This document shows positions 39,333-47,961 of a stretch of 64,000 bases of DNA, piece after piece. This stretch comes from Betaproteobacteria bacterium. Its GTDB lineage: Bacteria; Pseudomonadota; Gammaproteobacteria; Burkholderiales; Burkholderiaceae. Under the pieces are notes generated by a model that saw nothing but the letters and a program-made list of their open reading frames with translations, was not told where the DNA came from and searched no databases. Position 1 is the first letter of the stretch; each line of letters starts with the position of its first letter. Both the position numbers and the translations under genes were made by a program. The stretch lies in contig RFMZ01000207.1 of NCBI GenBank assembly GCA_009927445.1, positions 32,394 to 96,393 on the forward strand. Reading direction: 5' to 3'.

Positions 39333-40301
39333 ATGAACAACTATCCGACCAACTACTTCCCCAGCCATGAATGCCTTGGAGCGCTCAATCGCCTCTTCAA
39401 GCTGAATATCTTCGATCATCTGCTCTAATTTACTACAGTCTAGATCTTGCGCTAAACGCGCCCAAGCAAGTTGACGCCGGGCGATTGGAGCCATCACAGA
39501 GTCAATCCCAATCAACCGTACTCCACGAAGAATAAATGGCATGACCGTCAAAGGTAAATCAGCACCCTGTGCCAACCCACATACTGCAACAGTACTTCGA
39601 TATTGCATCTGGGCACAAATATTCGCTAAAGTGAAAGATCCAACCGTATCGATTGCACCCGCCCATCTTTCTTTTTGTAACGGTTTACCTGCCAGAGATA
39701 ATTCCCGGCGATCCATGACATGACTCGCCCCTAAAGACTTTAAATAATCAAAAGAACTTGTCTTGGCGCTCACCGCCACAACTTCATGACCTAAACGACT
39801 GAGTAATGCAATAGCAATGCTCCCAACTCCGCCCGTTGCGCCAGTCACAACTACCTCGCCATTGCCAGGCTTTAACCCCTGCTCTTCCAGAGCTAAAACA
39901 CTTAACATGGCGGTATATCCAGCAGTGCCAATCCCCATCGCTTGCCGAGTGGTCAACTGGCTGGGCAACCGCACTAAACGGTTTGCTTCACACGCAGCAA
40001 GCTGCGATAGACACCCCCACTGCGTTTCACCATACCCCCACCCGTTATGTATTACCAAATCGCCTACTTGCCAATCTGGACTGGCTGACTCAAGAACAAC
40101 CCCAGCACCATCGATACCAGCAACCATTGGCCATTTTCTGACTACCGGACCACTGTTGGTGATAGCTAAGCCATCTTTATAGTTTAGCGTCGAATACTCA
40201 ACCGATACTAAAGTATCTGTCTTTGCCAATTGCGACTGATCTAAAATCTCAATTTGCGCTGAAAACTCAGGGTCTTTTTTTAGGGTTAGGGCTTTAAACA
40301 T
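39324..40301 (-). CDS. acuI: Acrylyl-CoA reductase / YhdH-type zinc-less MDR oxidoreductase
   Basis: A 325-residue NADPH-dependent medium-chain reductase. It has the cofactor loop VTGATGGVGSIA near residue 152 and the AcuI/YhdH hallmarks YSTLNYKDGLAIT, GIDGAGVV and NGWGYGETQWGCLSQ. AcuI reduces toxic acryloyl-CoA to propionyl-CoA; YhdH relatives are general quinone-oxidoreductase-like enzymes, so the substrate is inferred. It stands between an Smr-like gene and an orphan Bug-family gene. Confidence 0.85.
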   Translation of the reverse strand: MFKALTLKKDPEFSAQIEILDQSQLAKTDTLVSVEYSTLNYKDGLAITNSGPVVRKWPMVAGIDGAGVVLESASPDWQVGDLVIHNGWGYGETQWGCLSQLAACEANRLVRLPSQLTTRQAMGIGTAGYTAMLSVLALEEQGLKPGNGEVVVTGATGGVGSIAIALLSRLGHEVVAVSAKTSSFDYLKSLGASHVMDRRELSLAGKPLQKERWAGAIDTVGSFTLANICAQMQYRSTVAVCGLAQGADLPLTVMPFILRGVRLIGIDSVMAPIARRQLAWARLAQDLDCSKLEQMIEDIQLEEAIERSKAFMAGEVVGRIVVHLR

Positions 40302-40332
40302 AAAAACGTCCTAAAATAAAAATGCAGGCTTA

Positions 40333-40368
40333 GTTGGGTCATTGGTTGGGTCATTCATTGGGTGATTC
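40333..40368. repeat. 12-base imperfect tandem repeat, three copies
   Basis: GTTGGGTCATTG, GTTGGGTCATTC and ATTGGGTGATTC follow each other at 40333-40344, 40345-40356 and 40357-40368, with a decayed fourth unit to about 40380. They lie between the acuI-like start (40301) and the Bug gene stop (40404), both minus strand, so upstream of the reductase gene. Confidence 0.8.
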
Positions 40369-40403
40369 GTTTGGTCAAAAGACTATTTGTCCATCCACAA
40401 GCG

Positions 40404-41399
40404 CTATTCAAAACTAATATTATTCTCTTTAATAATGCGCTTCCATCGCAAACTATCCGTCTTAACAAAGTTTAACGCCTCTTCAGGAGACTTACTCGTT
40501 ACTGCTGGTAAATTGGCTTTGGTAAATGACTCTTTTACTTTGGGTTGCTGGATCGATTTGATAATTGCCGCAAACAATATATCAATAACCGGTCTCGGAG
40601 TCTTAACAGGGGCAAAGATGGCATTCCAATTATCACTTCCAATACCTGGATAACCGCTTTCTACTAAAGTAGGAAGATTTGGAAACGCCGCCAGACGATT
40701 CGCTGAAGTTGTTGCGTAAGCTTTCATTCGACCACTCTTTACATGCTCTGTCACAGTCGCAGCATTTAATATCGAAAAGTGGATCTCGCCACTAATAATT
40801 GCAGTCTGCGAGGATCCAGCACCCTTCGATGGAATATTAACCATCGACATACCAGCCTGGCGGTTAAAATCCAGCATGTCCAAATGCGAATAACCACCGA
40901 GGGGAGAAGAAAAATTCAATTGTCCAGGTCGCTGTTTCGTATAGGCAATCAATTCTTTTAAATCATTCGGTGGAAAATTAGGGCCAGACACTAATAGGTT
41001 TGGAATCGATGCAACCATACTAATCGGCACCAAATCTTCCGAAGGAATAATTTTTAATTGCTTGGCAAAAATTGTCTCATTGATTGCATTCGTTGATACA
41101 TTTCCCATTAGTAAAGTGTATCCATCAGCCGCAGACTGAGCAACATAGGTCATGCCGATGTTACCTGCCGCACCTGTCTTATTTTCAATATAAAAACTCT
41201 GCCCTAAAGTCTCAGTTAACGCAGCAGCTAAAAGACGCGCAGCAATATCCGTACCGCCGCCGGCTCCTAATGGAACGACAATTTTGACTGGCTTGTTGGG
41301 ATATGGTGCAGGTTGGGCATGCACTGCAGATCCAAGAAAAAAAATAGCGCTCAATACAGCGCTCAATATCATTGTGAATTTTATTCTATTTAATAACAT
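40404..41399 (-). CDS. Bug-family (TctC) tripartite tricarboxylate transporter binding protein
   Basis: A 331-residue periplasmic solute-binding protein. It has a Sec signal peptide (cleavage near AVHAQ), then the Bug signature PAPYPNKPVKIVVPLGAGGGTDIAARLLA, FYIENKTGAAGNIGMTYVAQSAADGYTLLMGN and SGEIHFSI. The family binds carboxylates, amides or nicotinate-like compounds. No TctA/TctB membrane genes are next to it; such orphans are common in Burkholderiales. It lies upstream of acuI with about 100 bases of gap containing short tandem repeats. Confidence 0.92.
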   Translation of the reverse strand: MLLNRIKFTMILSAVLSAIFFLGSAVHAQPAPYPNKPVKIVVPLGAGGGTDIAARLLAAALTETLGQSFYIENKTGAAGNIGMTYVAQSAADGYTLLMGNVSTNAINETIFAKQLKIIPSEDLVPISMVASIPNLLVSGPNFPPNDLKELIAYTKQRPGQLNFSSPLGGYSHLDMLDFNRQAGMSMVNIPSKGAGSSQTAIISGEIHFSILNAATVTEHVKSGRMKAYATTSANRLAAFPNLPTLVESGYPGIGSDNWNAIFAPVKTPRPVIDILFAAIIKSIQQPKVKESFTKANLPAVTSKSPEEALNFVKTDSLRWKRIIKENNISFE

Positions 41400-41494
41400 C
41401 CTCTTCCCTGATTATTTTGATTACTTACCGACCAATTTGATTGAATAAATCTTAAGATAACACAGCACACCTAAAATACAAATTCACCAAAACC

Positions 41495-42589
41495 CTAATC
41501 CATCTGCTGGTACGATATGTAAGAATCGGACTGATCAGAAAATATTCGGAGATGCGCAGCTGCCATTTCAAAAAACTGCCTAACCTGCTCAACAGTTTTA
41601 ACGCGATGAAGTAATCGATGGTCTGATAACTGCTGACGCCATAAGCGGGATCCACCAAGACCATGCGCAAAGCCCAAAATATGTCGGGTTATACCGGCTA
41701 GCTGAAACCGCTCTGGTCGACCACTTTCTTGACAAGCTAATAGCCAGTTTTGCGTATACTCCACGAACTGTTCTTGCACCCGTCGCCAGGTTTGCTCATT
41801 TAAAAAGTAACCATAATCTTGACCATTCGTCTCCATCATGCGGTCCCATGCTAATAAAATAGCTGGTGTGTGATAGGCGGCTCTCCCAATCATAAAGCCA
41901 TCAAAATCATTCCAATGCGCAAATATCTCTGAATTACCGCTAAGTCCTCCGTTCAATAAAACCTGCACGTGGGGATAATATTTCTTCACATCTACGCGCA
42001 GTTGCTTGGCAATCTCATACCGCAGGGGTGGAATCGTTCGATTTTCTTTGGGAGATAAACCTTTTAAGACCGCATTACGAGCATGCACACTTAATTGGGT
42101 CGCACCCGCGTCACATATTCCTAACATAAAATCTAAAACATACTGATAATCGTTCTGGGACTGGGCAGGATTCATGGCATCCAGCCCCAAGCGGTGTTTC
42201 ACAGAAACGGGTAAATCAACTGCCTCTAAAATAGCCCGTACGCAACTCGAGACTAACTTGGGATCGGCCATCAAACAAGCCCCAAAAGAGCCCCTTTGGA
42301 CTCGTTCAGATGGACAACCACAATTGATATCGATTTGACTGTAGCCCCAACGCTGACCAATCTTCGCTGCTTGAGCTAAATCAAGTGGCTCAGAACCACC
42401 CAATTGCAAAACAAGAGGCTTTTCAATCAAATCAAAATCTAAGTGCTTGGCCTGATCACCAAACAGGATAGCTCCTGCATGCACCATCTCGGTATATAAC
42501 AGAGCATTCTTTGATAGCATCCGGTGAAATGCTCGACAATGGCGATCGGTCCAATCCATCATGGGTGCGACAGCTAAAATTTTCTTCAT
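41495..42589 (-). CDS. dusA: tRNA-dihydrouridine(20/20a) synthase DusA
   Basis: DusA reduces uridines 20 and 20a in tRNA D-loops using FMN and NADPH. The product starts MKKILAVAPMMDWTDRHCR (family start at the ATG 42589; the longer frame to 42616 is not conserved), has the catalytic cysteine in INCGCPSERV and the RNA-binding YGYFLNEQTWRRV-type C-terminal helices including GITRHILGFAHG. About 364 residues, slightly longer than E. coli DusA. Confidence 0.95.
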   Translation of the reverse strand: MKKILAVAPMMDWTDRHCRAFHRMLSKNALLYTEMVHAGAILFGDQAKHLDFDLIEKPLVLQLGGSEPLDLAQAAKIGQRWGYSQIDINCGCPSERVQRGSFGACLMADPKLVSSCVRAILEAVDLPVSVKHRLGLDAMNPAQSQNDYQYVLDFMLGICDAGATQLSVHARNAVLKGLSPKENRTIPPLRYEIAKQLRVDVKKYYPHVQVLLNGGLSGNSEIFAHWNDFDGFMIGRAAYHTPAILLAWDRMMETNGQDYGYFLNEQTWRRVQEQFVEYTQNWLLACQESGRPERFQLAGITRHILGFAHGLGGSRLWRQQLSDHRLLHRVKTVEQVRQFFEMAAAHLRIFSDQSDSYISYQQMD

Positions 42590-42622
42590 TAAACGACGAC
42601 ACTCATGAATTACCAATCATCC

Positions 42623-43423
42623 TCAATCATCAACTAAATGAAACAACTGCACCTGACCTTGGCTCCAATATAAAACCTTCGACTCATCAACAGCAGTCCA
42701 ATGCGCCTCATCATCATCAAAAGGCTCAGAGGCAATAGTGTTAATCATGTTTTTGTCATACCCACTAGTCGCATGAATATCCGGCGAGCCGTAAAAAAGA
42801 CTCGGGGACTGGTGATCACTCGAATAGCGATACGCCCAAATCGATTGGCCATCACTCAATGCGGCAGAGATTCGCGTCTGATCTCCTTCTGGACTTTTAC
42901 CAATAATGCGCATAATGCAATGAATCGTATCGCGCATTGCCTGTACCGGATCAGTCATCAAACCCATTGTTAGAGCTAATAAAAAAAGTGCCTCACTATC
43001 TGTTGTGCCATAACGATAGGCATATAAATCATTAGAGATTAATGACTCAATTTCTCGGCGATGGATATCCCAATTAGCAATATGCCCATTGTGCATAAAA
43101 GACCAATTCTGATAAGTATATGGGTGGCAATTCATGCGCGACACACTGGTGCCAGTCGCAGCGCGAACATGGGCAAAGAATAAACTACTCTCTATATGCT
43201 TACTAATTTCTCGAAGATTCTCATCATTCCATGCGGGTAAGACATCTTTAAATAAACCCGGCTTGTCGCGTTTACCATACCAAGCAACTCCAAAACCATC
43301 CCCATTGGTGACAAAGGCAGATTTAGTCGCTTTTAAACTTTGAGAAATTAAAGAATTTTTTTGCTGAAAAAGTAAATTCTCTAGATAAATACTTTGACCT
43401 GCATAAGCCATCCATCGACACAT
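42623..43423 (-). CDS. Class II glutamine amidotransferase (YafJ-like)
   Basis: A 266-residue Ntn-hydrolase-type protein beginning MCRWMAYAGQ, with Cys2 as the expected nucleophile. It has NGDGFGVAWYG near residue 40, FAHVRAATGTSVSRMNCHPY and NWSFMHNGHIAN, all typical of stand-alone glutaminase-like proteins of the YafJ/GATase_6 type. The amide acceptor is unknown. It lies 33 bases upstream of dusA on the same strand and could be cotranscribed. Confidence 0.88.
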   Translation of the reverse strand: MCRWMAYAGQSIYLENLLFQQKNSLISQSLKATKSAFVTNGDGFGVAWYGKRDKPGLFKDVLPAWNDENLREISKHIESSLFFAHVRAATGTSVSRMNCHPYTYQNWSFMHNGHIANWDIHRREIESLISNDLYAYRYGTTDSEALFLLALTMGLMTDPVQAMRDTIHCIMRIIGKSPEGDQTRISAALSDGQSIWAYRYSSDHQSPSLFYGSPDIHATSGYDKNMINTIASEPFDDDEAHWTAVDESKVLYWSQGQVQLFHLVDD

Positions 43424-43741
43424 GAATTATTGACCTCCCTTGTGAATTCAGGTTTCTTTATACCATGGGATGTGAATACAGCATAGTGCGCCAAAGGCTC
43501 ACGGGATGATATTTCTAAAGGGCGTCATCAAACCGCGTATCAACGCCCAGAATGGCAAAAATATTACATGCAAACTAGTAATAACAGACTGTTACGCTTC
43601 ATATTGGGTGCTGATGTTGAGCAAAAATCCTGAGTACCAGATTTAAAATGTTCCCCAAGAAAAAACCCTGTTACCAAGCTTAGCAAGTTATAACAGGGTT
43701 CATGCCCAACGACGTATCCTGAACCAAAAGAGCTATTACGC
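43424..43741. other. 318-base intergenic region between two minus-strand genes
   Basis: Contains the terminator of the monooxygenase gene at 43664-43700 and, presumably, the promoter of the amidotransferase-dusA transcript near the left end. A 46-codon plus-strand frame at 43506-43646 has no ribosome site or familiar sequence, and I do not call it a gene. Confidence 0.6.
43664..43700 (-). terminator. Rho-independent terminator of the LLM monooxygenase gene
   Basis: A perfect 10-bp stem, AACCCTGTTA at 43664-43673 paired with TAACAGGGTT at 43691-43700, 17-base loop. On the minus strand it is followed by a run of T, about 40 bases after the monooxygenase stop. Confidence 0.85.
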
Positions 43742-44875
43742 TTAGACTACTTTCTCTAATGGCTTACTCCAGTGCGCAGCCGCATCTTTACCAAGCGCAG
43801 CGTTCACTCTTGGCATAACCTCAGTAGCCATCAACTCCATTGAACGCTTGGCAAGTGCAGGATCCATCCAATCGTGACAGGCATACAGTAAATTACCAAA
43901 ATCTCCAACCTCTTCTCTAAAATGGAGTATCTGATCAACCACTGAATTCACTGTCCCAGCTAAAACTAGCCGATTAGTGACATATTCAGGAGTGATCGCT
44001 GAGTCTGGCATGTTTGGATCGACTTTAAATAAATTACCCCTACCACCATTCACCAATTTTTTACTCAGTTGACTAAAGTAAAAATAGTAGGGACCGCCAG
44101 GCTCTTTACCGTATCGTTGCGCAGTTTTTTCATCATCCGCCACAAAAATACTTTTTGCAACGCGCCATTCATCCGGGTGAGCAACAGCACCTATTGCCTC
44201 ACGGCCTTCCACGTATTTTGGCCAATGCGTCTTCACCCATTCAGGCATTAAGAAGTTAGCAGAAATAGGCTGCCATCCGCGCCGCGCCATCTCAGTCACG
44301 CCCTTCGAAAATGGTGCAACAGCAGTTCCAACAATTAATGGATGCGGCTTTTGATAGGGCTTCATAATATACCCCTGCCCAATTTCAGGAATCATTGTAT
44401 TTGCAACCGAAATTTTCCAATACTCACCATTGATATCGTATGGCGGCTCGGACTCCCAAATCTTTAAAATGGTATTAATACTCTCCACAAACATGGCATT
44501 ACGATCGTTCTTTAAATTACCAAACACTTCGGCATCGGACATGAGCCCCCCAGGACTAATCCCCATGATGAAGCGTCCCTCTAGCATGTGATCCAACATC
44601 GCTGCCTGGGCGGCAATCGCTGCTGGGTGCGCATTCGGTAAATTAATTGTCCCAGTACCTAGCTTGATTTGTTTGGTTGAATGAATCAAGCTAGCTAAAA
44701 AAATCATCGAGTTAGTAACCGTTTCAGCGGCGTCTGTAACGTGCTCACCAACATAGGCTTCGCTGTAACCAAGCTGATCAGCCAAAATAACTGCCTCGCG
44801 ATCCTCTTTAAAGGTTTCTGTAACATTTCTGCCCGGCGGATGGATAGGCATCATAAAGGTACTTAGTTTCATCAT
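43742..44875 (-). CDS. LLM class flavin-dependent monooxygenase
   Basis: A 377-residue protein of the bacterial luciferase-like family, which uses FMNH2 supplied by a separate reductase and O2 to oxygenate a substrate. MKLSTFMMPIHPP, GYSEAYVGEHVTD, IKLGTGTINLPNAHP and RFIMGISPGG are the conserved barrel strands and flavin pocket. The sequence resembles limonene- or ketone-type monooxygenases; the substrate is unknown. A matching flavin reductase lies at 47962-48498. Its own promoter carries the island's repeated motif (44976-44989), and it ends in a terminator. Confidence 0.9.
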   Translation of the reverse strand: MMKLSTFMMPIHPPGRNVTETFKEDREAVILADQLGYSEAYVGEHVTDAAETVTNSMIFLASLIHSTKQIKLGTGTINLPNAHPAAIAAQAAMLDHMLEGRFIMGISPGGLMSDAEVFGNLKNDRNAMFVESINTILKIWESEPPYDINGEYWKISVANTMIPEIGQGYIMKPYQKPHPLIVGTAVAPFSKGVTEMARRGWQPISANFLMPEWVKTHWPKYVEGREAIGAVAHPDEWRVAKSIFVADDEKTAQRYGKEPGGPYYFYFSQLSKKLVNGGRGNLFKVDPNMPDSAITPEYVTNRLVLAGTVNSVVDQILHFREEVGDFGNLLYACHDWMDPALAKRSMELMATEVMPRVNAALGKDAAAHWSKPLEKVV

Positions 44876-44961
44876 TGTCCCGTTAATGTGAGTGGTTCAA
44901 AATAGCAATTTGCATGTCAAAGTAAATTCCTACAACAGATACAACATTCAAAGTTTTTTTT

Positions 44962-44990
44962 ATTATAGTACAAAGTAATCAATTGATCAT
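44962..44990 (-). promoter_or_regulatory. Predicted promoter of the LLM monooxygenase
   Basis: On the minus strand TATAAT lies at 44962-44967 with a weak -35 (ATGATC) 17 bases upstream at 44985-44990. The leader would be about 80 bases. The weak -35 is overlapped by the island's candidate operator. Confidence 0.5.
44976..44989 (-). promoter_or_regulatory. Candidate operator, copy a
   Basis: On the minus strand TGATCAATTGATTA, matching WGATCA-NN-YRATYA. Its centre ATCAATTGAT is a perfect 10-base palindrome. A further half site (TAATTA) continues at 8-base spacing to 44997. It overlaps the -35/spacer of the monooxygenase promoter. Confidence 0.5.
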
Positions 44991-45085
44991 TTAATTATTC
45001 AAAAAATAGTTAGTTCGCCCTTCGACCTCAATATTTTCCTTAAACAGCCACCTTAAAAATTTAAATATCTATTAAATTCAATAAC

Positions 45086-45763
45086 TTAAGAAGAAACAAC
45101 TATTGTTGGAATCTGAATTAATTGCGGCACAACCGTCTTCGCTCCCGCTAAATAAGTAGTAATCGTATGTTCAATGATGAGGTCAATATCTAGATCTAAG
45201 GGAACATTAAAGATCCACTTTCTCTGCCCTAAATAAAAAATTCTGGAATTGATCCCCCAAGCTAATTCAATTTCACTATCTTGCAAAGGGATTTCATCCA
45301 CACTAGGTAATCCAATTTCTGCCCTAACTTCAATCGCAATCGGTTCTAAAATACGACTTTTTAGAAAGCGTAAGTATCTGGTATTGATATCCTCGCCTTT
45401 TAATCCTGAAAACATAAAAATACGGACCCAGTCATAAGTCAGTGAGACACGCGAATAATCTTTGTACAGCCTGACTAAGCGATCTTGCAAAGGCACCGAT
45501 CGATCCGCAATAATGGTTTCCCAATACGGATTCCAACGGCCAACATACACCTCTTGGTAGACTCTCTCAATAAGGGCGGCTTTATTCGGAAAGTATCGAA
45601 AAATCAGGGATTGTGTTACTCCCAAACGTCGAGCTAATTCCCGTGTGTCGCCATCAAATCCAACCTCAGCAAAAAATGCCACAGCCGCCGCCGCAATTTC
45701 TCGGTCACGATCCTCGCGCTTTAAACGCTTGCGAACCGGCAGATTTGGTGTTTCATTTGACAT
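45086..45763 (-). CDS. TetR/AcrR family transcriptional regulator
   Basis: A 225-residue one-component repressor candidate. The N-terminal HTH (about residues 15-65) shows REIAAAAVAFFAEVGFDG, LARRLGVTQSLIFRYFPNK and ALIERVYQEVY, all standard TetR positions. The C-terminal ligand domain is not related to a family I recognise. It is the third gene of the hydrolase-Gfo/Idh-TetR run and lies just upstream of the monooxygenase, so it is the natural regulator of the island; the repeated motif in nearby promoters is its candidate operator. Confidence 0.9.
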   Translation of the reverse strand: MSNETPNLPVRKRLKREDRDREIAAAAVAFFAEVGFDGDTRELARRLGVTQSLIFRYFPNKAALIERVYQEVYVGRWNPYWETIIADRSVPLQDRLVRLYKDYSRVSLTYDWVRIFMFSGLKGEDINTRYLRFLKSRILEPIAIEVRAEIGLPSVDEIPLQDSEIELAWGINSRIFYLGQRKWIFNVPLDLDIDLIIEHTITTYLAGAKTVVPQLIQIPTIVVSS

Positions 45764-45854
45764 GTGAAATTTTACAATCCGTTATTTTTTAATGCTTCTA
45801 AAGACCATAGCACAAAGAAATCATTCAACCACCGAACAAGATTTTTCAAATCAA

Positions 45855-46880
45855 TTACGCAGGTTGAATCATGGTGACCGGCTCTAACTTGCCAGAGGCT
45901 GCAGAAATCATAATCGCCTCCAGTGCTGCCACATTAGCTAACATCTCAGCATGTGTCACAGGATAGGGTTTTGTTCCCCGTACACCACTCGCAAAGGCCT
46001 CTAAATTTGAGCGAACGGCTGGGGCTGGGGGCATGAAATGTTGCCGACGCTCCTGATCTCGCAATTGCGTAGTAACGTTCCAACCAGTTGGATTTTCAGG
46101 ATGCGTATTGTCCCGAATCTCAATCCAACCTTTTGAGCCATAGACGCAAAAACGACCGTCAAACGGTGTGGCTAAGATTGCACTAATGAGGGCGTTGGCA
46201 CCACCAGGAAAAGCCATCATAATACCGAGAGTATCGCCGTTTTCAAATTGGCTCCCACGGGTTGCCAACCTTGCCCATACCGCCTCTGATGGACCTAAAA
46301 TAGCCACCGCTAAGTCAACTAAATGGATACCCGTTGCAGTCAAAGGACCAACTGGCGCAAAACGATTTGAGAGGCGCCAATTATCCGGCGGAAGAGCAAA
46401 AAATTTATCTTGAGAAAAGTTCGCCTCAATTTGTAAAACCGTACCAATGGTACCCTTCGCAATTTCTTCACGCAAAGCAATCACTGCTGGCTCAAAGCGC
46501 CGCTCATGACCAATGCCTAATTGCACTCCAGCTGCGTTGCAAGCAGCTATAGAAGCTTTGGCATCAGCATAAGTTAAGCACAAAGGCTTTTCACAAAAGA
46601 CATGCTTCCCAGCCTTTGCCGCAGTTTGAATCTGACTTGCATGAAACTGATGGGGCGTACACAAAATAATAGCCTCAACTTGGGGGTGCTTAATCGCGTC
46701 GTCAAAATGCGCCGCAAAGGTCATTTTTGAACCACTATCCTGAGCTGCCTGAACGACTTTTGCATCGTTTTCAACAACTAAAATCACATCTAACAATGGG
46801 CTAGCCTCGAGGGTTGCGGTGATAATCTTACCCCACCAACCATAACCGATTACCGCTACTTTTAATGGACTTTGCGACAT
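45855..46880 (-). CDS. Gfo/Idh/MocA family NAD(P)-dependent oxidoreductase
   Basis: A 341-residue dehydrogenase. The Rossmann start KVAVIGYGWWGK, the cofactor and catalytic segment HVFCEKPLCLTYADA (EKP motif near residue 97) and the His-containing TGIHLVDLAVAILG of the second domain are all present. The family usually oxidises sugar-like or cyclitol alcohols, but members act on other substrates; none can be assigned. It lies 34 bases after the alpha/beta hydrolase and 91 before tetR, on the same strand. Confidence 0.9.
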   Translation of the reverse strand: MSQSPLKVAVIGYGWWGKIITATLEASPLLDVILVVENDAKVVQAAQDSGSKMTFAAHFDDAIKHPQVEAIILCTPHQFHASQIQTAAKAGKHVFCEKPLCLTYADAKASIAACNAAGVQLGIGHERRFEPAVIALREEIAKGTIGTVLQIEANFSQDKFFALPPDNWRLSNRFAPVGPLTATGIHLVDLAVAILGPSEAVWARLATRGSQFENGDTLGIMMAFPGGANALISAILATPFDGRFCVYGSKGWIEIRDNTHPENPTGWNVTTQLRDQERRQHFMPPAPAVRSNLEAFASGVRGTKPYPVTHAEMLANVAALEAIMISAASGKLEPVTMIQPA

Positions 46881-46914
46881 CTTATCTCCTCACTAACGGT
46901 TTTAACTAAGGGGT

Positions 46915-47688
46915 TTATTTACCGTGCTGCAGCACGAATTCTGTAGATAACTCTTGAAATTTTTCAGGACATTCTTGGTTAGCAATATGGGCTGCAGGCA
47001 AAACTTCATGACGGCTATTTACTAAAACTTGATTTAAGTTGGCCACCTCCGCAGTCGGTGCCCCCATGTCGTGTGCACCACTCATTAACAGGACTGGACA
47101 AACAACTTGATGAATATATGGCCTCGAATCATAATCCATTACCGCTTTACCACAAGCCATATAGCCATCAGCATGATTGGCGCCAACCATATTTCTCAAA
47201 GCTTGATCAACTTGCGGATGGGATTTTCTAAAACCTTCTGTCAACCACCGATCTACCGTACCATCAACAATACTTCCTAAGCCTTTTTCACGGACTGTTT
47301 GAATACGAGTGGCCCATTGAGCCCTCGTTTCATCCGTTTGATGGGGTCTAAAACAAGCGCTAACCAGAGAGTTCACCCGATTTGGATAATGCGCCGCCAT
47401 GTATAAACCCAACATCCCCCCAAGGGATAAACCCAACCAACTGAACGATGCAATTCCAAGATGGTCTACTAAAGCAATCGCATCCTGCGCTAAATCTTGG
47501 GTAGAGGCAACGTCACCGTTTGCAGGTGTGTCACCATGTCCACGGTAGTTATACCGTAAGACCAAAAAGTGTTGTTTCCACTCGGCCATCTGGGGTTCCC
47601 ACATCAAATGATTGGCCCCCAACGAATTGGCTACTACTAAAACTGGGGCATCTATTCTGCCCTCTAATACAAACGAAGTACTTGTCAT
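46915..47688 (-). CDS. Alpha/beta hydrolase, 3-oxoadipate enol-lactonase-like
   Basis: A 257-residue alpha/beta hydrolase with intact catalytic elements: nucleophile elbow GLSLGG near residue 95, acid in MSGAHDMGAPTA and a His in AAHIANQECP. It resembles PcaD-type lactonases, but the true substrate in this cluster is unknown. I start at the ATG 47688 with AAGG 9 bases upstream; the ATG at 47718 lacks a ribosome site. First gene of a minus-strand run that also includes Gfo/Idh and TetR; divergent from the flavin reductase. Confidence 0.88.
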   Translation of the reverse strand: MTSTSFVLEGRIDAPVLVVANSLGANHLMWEPQMAEWKQHFLVLRYNYRGHGDTPANGDVASTQDLAQDAIALVDHLGIASFSWLGLSLGGMLGLYMAAHYPNRVNSLVSACFRPHQTDETRAQWATRIQTVREKGLGSIVDGTVDRWLTEGFRKSHPQVDQALRNMVGANHADGYMACGKAVMDYDSRPYIHQVVCPVLLMSGAHDMGAPTAEVANLNQVLVNSRHEVLPAAHIANQECPEKFQELSTEFVLQHGK

Positions 47689-47728
47689 TACTGTCAGCCT
47701 TAAATGGTTTAAATACATTTAGAAATAT

Positions 47729-47742
47729 AGATCACACGATCA
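47729..47742. promoter_or_regulatory. Candidate operator, copy e
   Basis: AGATCACACGATCA, matching WGATCA-NN-YRATYA, about 40 bases before the hydrolase start. It is followed by CT as in copies b and d. No good -35 box is seen around it. Confidence 0.45.
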
Positions 47743-47906
47743 CTTTAATACACGAATTTTATTTTGACAAGCCCTTATATAAACCATATTTAATTCAAAT
47801 ATAATTGGTGGGGTTTACCCTCATTATAGAATTTATAGACTTTTTAACTATATTTATCAGTATATTAAGCTTAATTTTCCTCAAAAGTTATGGCTTAATA
47901 ATCGTA

Positions 47907-47935
47907 TTGACATCTAATGATCAAACGATTACTAT
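47907..47935 (+). promoter_or_regulatory. Predicted sigma-70 promoter of the flavin reductase
   Basis: A consensus -35 TTGACA at 47907-47912, a 17-base spacer and TACTAT at 47930-47935. Transcription would start near 47942, leaving a leader of only about 20 bases with GGGAGG as ribosome site. Confidence 0.7.
47918..47931 (+). promoter_or_regulatory. Candidate operator, copy b
   Basis: TGATCAAACGATTA, matching WGATCA-NN-YRATYA, sits inside the spacer between the -35 and -10 of the flavin reductase promoter, a position where a bound repressor would block RNA polymerase. Confidence 0.55.
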
Positions 47936-47961
47936 AGTTTTTAAAGGGAGGATTGTTCCAT

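Noticed and set aside
43506..43646. 46-codon frame in the gap left of the LLM gene
   Set aside because: No ribosome site, no recognisable sequence; chance frame.
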